Below, in pieces: positions 28,301-41,100 of a DNA stretch of 64,000 nucleotides. The stretch lies in assembly GCA_024362935.1 (NCBI GenBank), contig JANCRA010000003.1:43833291-43897290 (forward strand), given 5' to 3'. The translations under genes were made by a program, and so were the position numbers. This DNA is from Setophaga petechia. Taxonomy: Eukaryota; Chordata; Aves; Passeriformes; Parulidae. Below the pieces are notes generated by a model, which saw nothing but the letters and a program-made list of their open reading frames with translations, was not told where the DNA came from and did not search any database. Every line of letters begins with the position of its first letter. Position 1 is the first letter of the stretch.

Positions 28301-29856
28301 AGGTTCCCCAAAAGATGCTTTCTTTAGACCAGTGAATGCACTTTTGCACTATTGATTTCCTGCTGCTTAGACATAACTAACATTTTAAGTAATCTATACA
28401 GTTTTGAAATTTACATTAGGTCTTTTAATAAAATCCCTAGCACCTCAGGGACTTCTTGGTAGGATAGACAGTGAACTCCTATCAGCTGAATACTAAACAA
28501 CAGAACACTAAATTTCAATATCACTTAAGCAAAATTCTGTACCTAAGCTGATCTGCTACTGCCCCAAAACCTGAAAGCCAACCATCACCCCACAGCAGTT
28601 GCCTTAGTCTGGGTATTGGTTGAGCTATCAGAGCACAGTCAGGTTGCTCTTGGTTTGTCCTTACAAGTGCTTTACTGACAAACCCTGAGTTAAAATCAGT
28701 TCTGCATTATGCGGGACACATTCCTGAGAAGTGCTAAGACGTACTGTCACTAGATTTCTTGCAGAACTCCACACTAGATGAGAAGGGGAGATCCATGCTA
28801 AAAAAGGAAACAGGAATAGCACAATGTGGCTGAGATCATGTTGTGGTGTTTTTAGAGTAGAGATCAAAGGCTGCTGAGAAGGCAAGCCCTTTTGCATTGC
28901 GTGTTGTGGCAATTACACAATTGTCCTTGTCCTGAAAAATTTTACCTGAAATAGGTCTGCACGGGTCTCTGGTTGGATCCCACTAAAATCAGTGGTAGCT
29001 GGGACTGTGGTCCTACAAAATGGGGTGGGCTTTTAGTGATGGTCTGTTCGCTTCCTGCCTGTGTCCTTTTCTGCTCTAGGACGTGATCTCCCTTCTTCTG
29101 GATGTTGTAGGTGCTCAGCATTTTAGAGATTTCTTCCTCTTCATTTTGTTTTGAAGTCTGTTATCAAGTCTGAAGCATTCTGACTGAAGGTTTTAATTTA
29201 ATTTTTAACTGGATAAATCACAAGAACTGGCCTGCACCATCTATACCTGTCAATTGATCTGGTGCAATTGAAAACTGCAAGAAGCCCAAGCTGATAAATA
29301 GAACAGGGATATTGGCATGAATTTTCAAGGGAAATCTGCAGCTAATTTTCTTAGGCATGTTAAATGATAAGCAACCCAAACTGACCAGATCTTTTTGTAT
29401 TTAAGAATATGATTTTTGAAGGCTAACGTGGGCAGCCAGAGAAACTCTGCTGCTGCAGTCGAAACAAGTAGTTATTAAGTAACTGTTGATGTATCTCTGA
29501 GTACCTTTATTTTTTTTGTGAATAGGTAGATGATCAAGAAAATTTGGAAAAGATCCATTTGGTTTGGCTGTGCAGGTGAAAATGTATGTCTTAACTTGTA
29601 TTTGCCTCTGAAAATGATAAGACTCAGTAGCAATAGGTTTTGCCTTTGCTGTTTAAAAGCAAATAATCCGTTTTATTGCCTCTTAAAAGGGACATTCTCT
29701 CCCAGGTTTCCAAGGAAAAAGCCAGTATGACATTTTCAGCTATTTCTTGTAGTCATAACACCTCAGTGGTCCTGACCCAAGATTTTTCAAAGTCAATCTA
29801 GCAGTGCTGAGATTTACTGCTGCTCCTGAAGTATCAACATAATTACGTAAGTGTGT

Positions 29857-29910
29857 GCCAGCAGTGTGTGCCTGTGTTGGTAGCTCATGTGCAGCACACA
29901 CATTGCTGGC
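29857..29910. repeat. Imperfect hairpin, 14-bp stem
   Basis: GCCAGCAGTGTGTG (29857-29870) pairs with CACACATTGCTGGC (29897-29910) with one G-T wobble. After a small internal loop, CTG/CAG pairing (29872-29874 with 29892-29894) extends it. The stem is partly simple TG/CA sequence, which lowers its significance. Confidence 0.7.
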
Positions 29911-32051
29911 TGTCTGCAGCGCACTGAAACCTGAGATTTATTGCATTTACAAAAGGCCATTACAATGCAATTTTAACTTACTGTCATTAAAGGGTCTTAC
30001 ATCATAAGCAATCACTGCAAAAAGCCTTGGCCCACGATTTATTCATAATTTTTATTGCATGATTTATTAGCGCCTCTGTTACATTTTATAAATCTTATCA
30101 GAAAGAAATTAAAATCAATTAGGGCCTGGTCCTTTTACCTTTACCCGTGTTGGGTGGTACCTTGTTCTCAGCCTGACGGAAATGGGGATATTCCTGGAGT
30201 AAGCTATCACTACAGGAGTAGGAGTGAAGATAGCAAAATCTGGTTACTTAGTGAGCACAGGAAAGAGATGTAAAAATTATTCTAGAAATGACAGCATTTG
30301 GTTTATATTCCAGGGGGAGGAGGTGGTTCTCCATGGATTCATAGATTTCTCTGATTTCATCCGATCCTACTGCTTCTGTGTACCATTTGGAGTGAATCAC
30401 ATATTTATGTAATTCAATATTCAGCAGGGAAAGCCAAGTCAGCCTTCTAAACTGTTCTTTCCTCAGATCAAATTCAGCATATAGTAACTGAGAAGCTAAT
30501 TGTAAGACAATTGCAAAGATCTCAAAATGGCTTTTCTATCAGTCTTATACCCCAAGAATGCACACAAATCACATAAAATCAAGCTTATACAAAATGGAAA
30601 CTCAGTTTTGCCATCTATATTTACATGAGAAAGAATTACGCACTTGATTATCAGTTAGGGCCCAATTTTTCAATCTGAATACCCCGGCTTGCCCTTTCTA
30701 TTACGAAACACAGCGCTTGGATATGATTTAGTTGAACATTAATTGAAGTCATGTGGTTTAAAAGGGGATGTATTCTACAGTCCTTTGCAGTAAAAAAAGC
30801 CAATAAGATCATGATGAGCTTTGTCAGTATTAGAGCTCTGTTTTGATGCAGTGTGCTAAAGATGCTCATGTCTTTAAAAGATTATGAGCACATGTATTTG
30901 AATATGTATGCTCCTAATAAATAGCTAAGATCTATTGCACTTTAGTGCTTTGGAATGGAAATAGGCACCGTGTCTATTAAAAAAAGCAGTACACAGCAAT
31001 TAATTTGTTATCCTGAACCATACTGCAGGAAAATTCATTTCTATCCTTGAAGTTGGTGGTAATTTTGGCAGAGTTTCAGCAACAATAATGCTGGGCCCTC
31101 TGTTGCTGATTTGCTAACATCTCTCCTTATGTTAAGAGAAAGGCAGTATGTATAGACTTTACTAAAGTACTACTGTAAATATGCACTATGCATTTGTACA
31201 AATAAGAAAGACAAATACTGTTAAATGCTAGATCGCACAGCAGAAGAGAAGAACAAAATGGAAAAATAGTTCTCCTAGGTATAGTCTAATACACCACATT
31301 TGTGTGAACAGTTCTAAAATAGAAATATTATAATTGATCCACAGATCTTTTTCTCCTTTGTCTCATGATAGACCAACAGAGAATTACCAGTATTTTGTTG
31401 CCTTTTTTGCCCTAACCAAAACCAAAATAGCAAATGTCAGGAGAAGGACAAAGAAAATAACTGAAGGCAGATAGGGATGGATTAAAGAGAGAAGGGACCA
31501 AATATCTTTCTGAAACCAGCCACTAAATTCACATTGATTTCAGTGGCACCACGGTTACTTCTGCAGAAATATTTTGGGGTGGTTTAATTTTGAAGTCCTT
31601 CCTCATATGGAAATCCCACTCAGCATCGTAGGAGGTGGCAGCAATAGGAAGGCATATATATGTGGATGCATATGATGGTATGATCCATACAATCACAGCC
31701 TTGGCTAAATGAAGTAAATTTTGTAACCTAGAAACATTAAAATTAAGTGAGATTTAAAAAATTGAATTAAAATGGCAACAGATGCTGTTCTTTTTTAAGG
31801 TTTTGGAATAATAGAAATAAAATTGGAAATAGGAAAATAGATTTTAAGAAAGTGTCCTTGAATCTGCTAAGTCTGTACTAGGCAGCCATGGAATTGTCAG
31901 GTGGGTAACATCATCCCTCTCATCTCCCTGTGAGATCGTGACTTCAAAGAGATTGTAAGATTTTCTGGGCAGACATCATATCTTCCTGTGTGCTTCTGAG
32001 CAGCTCAAACTGGTGAAGCTGTGATTCCGCATGGCTGTTCTGATACTTTTA

Positions 32052-32065
32052 TTTTTTTTTTTTTT
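32052..32065. repeat. Poly(T) run, 14 bases
   Basis: Homopolymer in KCNC1 intron 1, with no recognised element beside it. Similar 13-base runs are at 14953-14965 (A) and 16048-16060 (T). Confidence 0.9.
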
Positions 32066-35000
32066 GTGTGTGGTAGTTTAAAAACTCATATTACTTCTGA
32101 GTTTGGATGGACAATTTCCAGGAGTTACTTGTGTACCTGCTCCCACCATGACCAATTTGATGGGGATTGGATGTGGGACTTGGAGCAGTGAACACTTTCT
32201 AGCTGGCATTGCAAAGGTTTCTTTGGTCAGGATGCAGAGAAGACTACCATGCTTACTAGTGGGTTATATAAGGATTTGCAGTAACATGTTCCTTGATGGG
32301 AGAAAATAGGAATAAAATGGAATTTTAGGGACTATATTAATAATGAATGATAGAATGGTAGTTAATAGATGTCTGTAATTCTATTATACTACAAGTGTAA
32401 GGGAAACCTTATTTGATGTGGAAAGATTGTCATTTTTCCAGAGCTGTAATGCAGCGTGCAGTTAAAATTAGGCTGTCTCGTTAATTGTCACAGTATATGG
32501 TGAGAATTCCTGCAGCCAGCTTCAGTGCAGGATTAGATATGGCTCTGCAGGAGACACCTTCCAGAAAGGCTCAAGGTGGGAGAGCAGCTCCAGCAGGGCC
32601 CCTTGGAAGCTGTCCCTGAGGAGGGTAGAGGGAAGTGAGCAGGGCAGCTCTCATCCCCTCTGCTCCTGCTTGGTGGGAGGCTGCAGACCACTGTCTGTGG
32701 AGTGCTCCTGTGCCAAGAATGTCCTGCATCACACATCTGTGGAATAAGCTCCCCTTGTGCAGGATGAGGAGTTATCTGTTCCCACTCCCTGAGATCTGCC
32801 TCAATTCCTGAGCTAAGCCGCGCTGGCCAGGGGTAAGGAACGAGCAGAATCAGCCCAGCCTCTAATCCTCAAGACAGTGTGGTTATTCAGGAACTAGGAT
32901 CCCATAAGCCTTTTCACACCTATGGGTTGTACTTTATATAGAGAAAAATCAGTTTAAATGAACACAGCAAGGTTGAAATGCTTCTGAATGTACAAAAGAA
33001 AGCTGGAAGAAATCCCTGGGGAATACCTTTCTCTCATCTCTTTACCACTGTCCTTTTTCCTGTCTCCTTCTCAGTGTCAGAAACTTGTCCTTCAAAAGTC
33101 ACCCACTGAGGAAAGCAGATTCTTCTGCAGGATGTGAAGGGGAAACATGAGGGAAGGGTGAGTGAGAGTTTTGCTTTTCCTCTTACAGATCAAAGTGGTG
33201 GAGCATATGCCAGGATTGTGAGTCAAGCTGTTGAGGACTTTCCATAGGACCCTAACCAGCTTTTATTTTAAAAACAGTAAAAAGGTTTATTTGGAAGGAC
33301 TACAAAAGCTTTCCTGAGAATTCATTAAAAAAGCTTAACTGTCCAATTTGAATGTGAGCAGTAGTGCACAATCTCAGCTGAAAGCTCCTTGTTCTCAAAC
33401 ACTGAGTAACCCAAGGAATGTGAATTAACACAAACACAACCTTATCATGCTGTGGAGGAGGAGGAGGAAGGGGAATAAATATGTTAGATACCTGCTGGCC
33501 AAACTCACCAGGAAGTCAGTGGGAGCTTTACTAGTGGAAGAACAGCATGACCAGACATAAATATAAAGGGGAGAGGATGCCAAGAAAATATTTTTCACAC
33601 ATTTGTGTACTGAGGGATCTATGAAGTCTAGCAAGTACAGGGGGCAGAAACTCTACCACAGTGTAACTCTCTGCTGCTTTAGCATAGCTTTCCGGCTGAC
33701 TGTATTTCCCCCTTTTTGCCTACTTAGAAAAAATTAATTTATAAAGTTGTCTGATGATGCAAAAAGGACAGTTCTAATGAGCTTCAAAGAAACATCAGTT
33801 TAGGTATGGTCAGTGATATTTAGCTGTCTGGACAGATGATTTTGACAACCTTCCTGGATCCCTGGATCTTTCCCATCATCTTTTGTTACTCTGTTCAGAT
33901 CTCAAGGCACAAGATTTTGCCTCTGATATACAAACATGGATTCTTTAGGTTAAGGAGAAGTGTAATACCTGTTTGTCTTACTAAGATAGATGTCTAAGGC
34001 AGTCTATAATTTGAAACAAACTGTCTTTTCTTATTATAGATATAAAAGATTATGCAATTTTTGAAGTGTTTCCTCTTTTTAGAAAGAACTACATTATTAA
34101 GAAATTAGCACAGAAAAAACTTTAGATTAATTAAAATCAGCCACTGTTGTTTTAACAAGCAACTGTTGACTATGTTGCACCCAAAGACAAATGATTAGTG
34201 ACTAAGAGCTTTGCTTAATCAAAGTGAGAAATAAACAAAATTTGCAGAGTTAGCTGATTTTGCCTGACGTACACAAATGCACTTCCAGTCTTCCCTGGCT
34301 GTCTACAAGGAGATCAGAAGTAATTTAGTATGAGTCAGGTGGAGGTGAAGCAAAACAGTCAAATGTACCTGTATTTGCAGGCAGTGTCCATCAAAATCCC
34401 CCAAGAATGGCTGGATTTGAGTAAATGCTGAGGTTTTCATAGACAGTTCCTAAACATTCACTGACCTAGGATATCAGATACAGTCCAGAGAATCTTGCTT
34501 TATACAGATATGCAGATTTCCATTTAATCTTAATATTCAGAGACTGTATTCCTTTTACTTGCCCAAGTGTAACACTTATAATGGTTATGTAAACTGATGC
34601 TTACATTGAGCTGTTATTTTGACATGCATTTTGGTGCCATATGTAAACATCAAAGGTCTGTAATAACCACCCTTAGTACAGGTCCCAGTTCCCTTTAGGA
34701 AGAGAAAATTTTGTGGGTTTTTTTTTTTTGACAAAATGGCAATGTGAATTTAGATTTTTGCACAATTAAATTGCAGTTTGTAACTAAAAGTAGTGGACTC
34801 AATTAGAAGTGGGGTAACAGTGGATTTGTTGCCTGACTCTACCAATAATTGCCTTAATATACCATTCACTTGTTAATGATGTTATCAATTATTTTACTAT
34901 AAATTAGCTATTGTGAGCTTCAGGTCTTTTTGCAATGTCTGTGATAGGTTACAGGAGCATAAATCAAACTCCCATCTCTTTTTACATCCATAACCATAAC

Positions 35001-36981
35001 TTATGGCTTTTATTAGGAAATGTTAAGTGTTCTATAATGTCTTCTTAATGGACAGTGTGTGCATGTGTTGATTAGGAAAGCCATCTTCCTTCATGCAAAA
35101 TATTAATGCATGTGGCCTACGTCTCCATAGATACAAGTTAAAGAATCATATTTAACCCATGAAATGTTCAGAGTACTCTTATTTATCTAGTCTTAACAAT
35201 CCTCTAAGGAAAGAACAAGTCAGAGTTAAATCAGAGTTGGATTCTAACAGGTATGCACAAGTGATTGTGAATAAATGGTACATCATTCTCTCAAAAAAAA
35301 ACCCAACAAAGCCAAATCATTTTATAAAACACCTATTGCTAAATAAAAATACCCTCAGAGAATGTATATCCTTCTAGAATTCCACCCTGTGCATCACAAA
35401 GTCTCCTAATATTGGTTATAAATTCTTGTCCTTCTCCTAAAATATCATAATGCCTCCAAGAAAAAGGGTGTTTTAAGCTCTGTATCCTTTTCACTGGGAC
35501 AACATTATCCATTTGGCTTTTGAACCATTTCCCAAAACCTTGAACAAGCACATTACTTTCACTTGAAATATGTTTTACCAACAGATTCCTGGGTACCAGA
35601 GAGATCTGCCATTCAGATTGCCTGCTAACACTGGGCTTGATTAATGGAAACCAAGCATTTTGAAGGATACCCTCCAGCCTTGTTCCCTTGGCAGAAATCA
35701 GGGATTTGAAAGCTGCAATATAACAGCATCATCTTTCCATCTTGTGGTAAATATTCTATTATTCCTTTATCCTCCACGCTGTTTAAAGGAATTAATTTAA
35801 AATATGAACTCCTTTGTTCAGGGAGGAAGTCTCCAAATGGTGTACAAACAAGAATCTTTAGAAATGCACCAAGATATAACTCCAGGCTCAGCTCCAGCTT
35901 TCCCCATTCATTCAATTTGCAGACCTGGTGTCTCCCTGCTGGAGATCTCTGCTCAGACCAAGTCTCTGACAGCTGCTATTCTGCCACCCATTCATACACA
36001 GCTAGCTCCCCTCTCCCTGCTCCTTGCATTTCCACTTCTCTTTCCTCCATCCATCCAATTTTCTTCCTAATCTGATCTCACTTTCTTTGATCCTTCTCAG
36101 GAACACTCCCCCACCAAAGCACCACTCATCCTTACTGAGGTCTGGCAAAAATTAAGCTCTGACAAAGGTACATTTAAGAGTAGAGCCTATGCCAACCAAT
36201 TTCTTTATGAAGGCACTATCCTCCATCTGTTTCCCTAGTTATCAAATTGACTATCTTGGGATTTAATCCTGCTGCTGTTCCTGAAGCAAATGTTTTCAGT
36301 ACTTTTGATTTCAGGAGCAGAATCAGCCCCTAATTAATGTAATTATTCTCACAGCATGAGGAGGTGCCTACTTAAAGCAGTTGGATGACTGTTACAGACC
36401 ATTTTTATCCATACCTATGCTGTGAACTGCACCAGTGTGCATTCCCTTTCCAAAACAACTGCAGGCACCAGGAGGGGAGGAGTTGTCCTTCAGTAGCAGG
36501 CAAGAAACCTGTCAAACACCGTGTCCCTTTTACATGAATGAAACCCTTTCCTCTGATTAATACTTTGCATTTCCCACAAGGGAAAAAGAGACAGAGTGAG
36601 CAGCTGAATTACCCATTTTCAGAGAAGCATGTTCATAAATATTTAACTTGGTATGTATGAGGAAAGAGAAAGGCACTGACTCCCTTTCCAGTCCAGGCTG
36701 AAACTCTCCAAATCCCCTGGTACTGCTGGGAATGCTTGCTCCCATAATCCTTTCCCCATCTCGTAAAGGGGAGAGAGCCATTAGCTTGTAAGAGGGCTGG
36801 ACAAGGTGCCTCTCTTTACTGGGGGATGTCTGACTGTAAGAATCTATGCATAGAGGGAAATTACCTGGTGTAATGGAGACCTCTCTGGCCTATGACCGGG
36901 ACCCTGCCCCAGGCCAGGAGCTTTAGGAGCCTATTAGAAAAAAAGGGTCTCTGGAGACCCATATCTGAGTACATAGGCTCA

Positions 36982-37854
<873 letters not shown>

Positions 37855-38118
37855 CTAAGCCGAGCCCCGCTCCGGGCCCGCGGGGGCGAGGGGCCCCGGC
37901 CAGCCCCGCTCCCCCGGGGCCGCTCCGAGGCGATGCCGGTGGCGGTGGCTCCCGGCGCTGCGCCGCCTCCGTCTGGAGTCAGACGCTCGGGGTCCGCGGC
38001 AGCTGCAGCCGCGGCGGAGGGGCAGGGGCAGGGGGGGCCATGCTCCGGGAGCGCGGGCGCTGCGGTGCCGGAGGGGGAGGGCCTTTCCCTGGTTGGACGT
38101 GGCCAAAAGCACAAGGGG

Positions 38119-38136
<18 letters not shown>
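38119..38136. repeat. Poly(A) run in the KCNC1 CpG island, 18 bases
   Basis: A run of A on the plus strand (T on the KCNC1 sense strand) about 360 bp upstream of the start codon, followed by AAAAG and G runs to 38161. Length is uncertain in any assembly because such runs are prone to sequencing error. Confidence 0.9.
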
Positions 38137-38150
<14 letters not shown>

Positions 38151-41100
38151 GGGTGGGGGGGAAGAAAAATCACGGCACCGGCGCTGCCCACAGGTGCGCG
38201 GAGCTGCGGGGCGCCGGTGCTGGCTGCAGCCCCCGCGGGGAACGCGGGGCTGTGCCCGCGCCCCTCCCGGCGCTGCGGGGCGGGGGGCGCCGCCGGTGCT
38301 GAAGGGACAGCGCCGCGCTCCCGCCGCCTCCGCCCCTGCGCCCGGCCGGCCCGGGTCGAGCGCTTGCCGGTGCGGGCGGCGGGACCCGCGGCGCTGCCGC
38401 TGCTCCTCCCGCCGCTCCTCCCGCCGCCGCCGCTGCCGAGCCGCTCGGTGCAGCCCGCCCGCCGCCCGGCACCGCCGCGCAGGCGCCGCTCCCGCCCGGG
38501 TCCTAGCGCGGGCCGCGCCCGCCGCCGGGACGGGGGTGCCCACTCCGGGACCCGGGCTGCGGGCAGAGCGCCCTCCCGCCCCGCTCACCTCCCCGCCCCG
38601 CGCGGCCGTCACACCGAGGGTCCCCTTCGGGAGCGGTGCGTGTGCCGGGGCTGCCCCTCGCTCGGCTCGGAGTGACCCTCTGGAGCACCATTGACATGAG
38701 TCACGGCTGTGCTCGTCCTGCCTGGACCCGACTGGCTGAAGGGCAGAATTCAAGATCTCCCCAGGCGTAAATTTCTTGCCTCACGAGCAGGGGTACCTTC
38801 CTATCACGTTGTGCTTTTACTCGGTTCCACGCACCTACACCACTTGTCCATCTTTTCCTACTGTTCACCTGGGTTTTTTCCTAATGCCTATGTTGGTAGG
38901 AAGTTGCAATTTGGGTTTGTGTTTTCTCTTCTTTTTTTATTCTCATTAATTCCCAAGTAATGACAAGGGAAGTTTTGAAACCCCCCCAGCTCCAGTCTTG
39001 CAAGGAGCTTGAAGAACAGCAAGAAGATGGTTGTGTGGAAAGGAAGTAAGAGAGGTATGTAGATGTGTTCTGTATTTTGTTTTATTTGCTGCCAACATCT
39101 CAGGAGAAAAGCCTGGAGAGCTGAGCCTTTGTGAATTGACCATGGGAAGTCATGTCATGATGAATGGGATAGGCTGGTGAAACATACAATGGAAACGTAC
39201 ATGGTTAGGGAATGCTGATGGAGTGTACAAGTGGTAGGGACAACACCGTGCTCAACAGAAGAGGGCAGACCAGGGGAAGGCAGTTAGGTTGAACTTGCAA
39301 GTGTGAGAGATATTCAGATGTGTGGGAACAGCAGGTGAAGAACAAGTGGAAGGCTGTCAAGGAGCAATTGGTGTGCTCAGGTTTGTGAGATGAGGTGCTC
39401 GGTCACCTTAGCTTCCTTGCAAAGAACATTGCATGGTTGAGATCCAGAGAAGAAAACTGCAGTAGCTGTGGTGAGACATTCCAAAGATGTCTAACCAGCA
39501 GATTTGTCTGTGAAAATGGTAAGAGACTGCTCTTTAAGCTGGTGGGGTAGAAGGAAGACCTGGGACCTGGTGCTATTTGTGTGTGACTCTTGGGAAAAGG
39601 GAGGGAAGACAGCAGGAATGGGAGTATGTTACTCGTATCAGCTATGCATGAGAAATGGGAAAGTGAGGCTAAATCAAGGCAACTTTGCACTTCAGCTAGC
39701 ATAAACTGATGAAAGAGTCTCCAGAAAGAGATGCCAGACAGCAGCTTCAGCACTGGGACTGAACAGAGGCAGAAAGGTTGATGACAGAGGGAGAATCTGA
39801 GAATCACAAGTACAGAAACACTATCTAAAATCCTTGAGAATTGCCAGCCAGAGGACACAGAGGGAAAAGAGGGCTGCGAACCCAAGCCTGGTATTAAGAA
39901 AGGATCTTGACTCTGACATAAAATAATACATGCAAAAATTCTTTTAAATCATAGTAAATGCCTATTTTTCATAATAATAGGTCTGGGGACCAATGGGAAA
40001 GAGCTGTAGGGTAGGTTCTGAGAGTTAGTGAAGACTGTGGAGGGCAGGTGACCCAGGAAAGATGTTAAGGGCCTGTGAATCCTAGACTTGTGGGTCCTTC
40101 TGGTCACATCCATAACTTTAAAGACTCTTTCCCAGCTCATTAGCTCCTGCCTTCCATGTTACCTTACCTGCAGTGAGTGATTCTCTTTAGGAATTTCAGT
40201 GTTGGGATCTAAGGCAACTGTGGGAATGAAAGAGATATGGTGCAGCTTCCCTTGCTTGGGTTTCCCTTCTTGTCTGGGGAACTGAAGGAGGGTAGTGCAG
40301 GACCTTAGAAGTCGTCTGGGAGTACATGTTAAAAGTAGAAAGTTTGTTTAAAGAGAGTTTTAATGGACTCAGGTGGGGAGGCCATGCTTAAGTGACCTCC
40401 AAGGTTTCTTTGAAGTTACTAAAGCTGTAATTGATGAAGAAGCATTGGTAGAATCAGAAGAGTTGGATGTTTCAAAAGACATGAAAGAGGGCCCCAAATC
40501 AGAGGCTGATGGGTAAGCAGGAGCTTGTGAGATCTGGAGCAAGATAGCTGCTGAAATAGAAGGTCTTTTAGAAATATAAATGGAATGTAAGTTTAGACAT
40601 GATTTTCACATGGAAAAGGAAAGATAACATCATGTTTGAAGTTGATATTGAAGCTTGAAAGGGAAAGTGTTCAAAAATAATATTTTTATATAACAAGGAT
40701 CCTTATTTGACAAGGATCATGGCACAGAATAACTGCATATTAAGGCACAAAGAGTTTGCTTTGCATGGTAGATTGCAGCATGATTTGCATTTGTTTAATT
40801 AGACACAGTTGATAACACTGCATGGATGGCTGTTAGTTTGCATGGAATGGAAAGTTTAAGACAGCCTAGCAGCTGCTGTGTCTGAGCAAAGTTTTGCTTT
40901 AAGCTTGCCATATAGCAATATAAAATTATAGTTTAATTTAAAAAAATAATTTTTCATAATTAGAAATGTTTGGATTATGATAGACAAACAAAATAATCTA
41001 ATTTTCCAATTTGCAGACAAAACTTCCTATGGAATTATGATTAATCCCAAACTTGGCAGTAGCACTTCTGTCCTCCTAGTCCCATGAAAAATAATGATAT

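Noticed and set aside
36945..36960. GGGTCTC/GAGACCC palindrome downstream of KCNC1 exon 1
   Set aside because: Seven-base arms with a two-base loop are too short to separate from chance.
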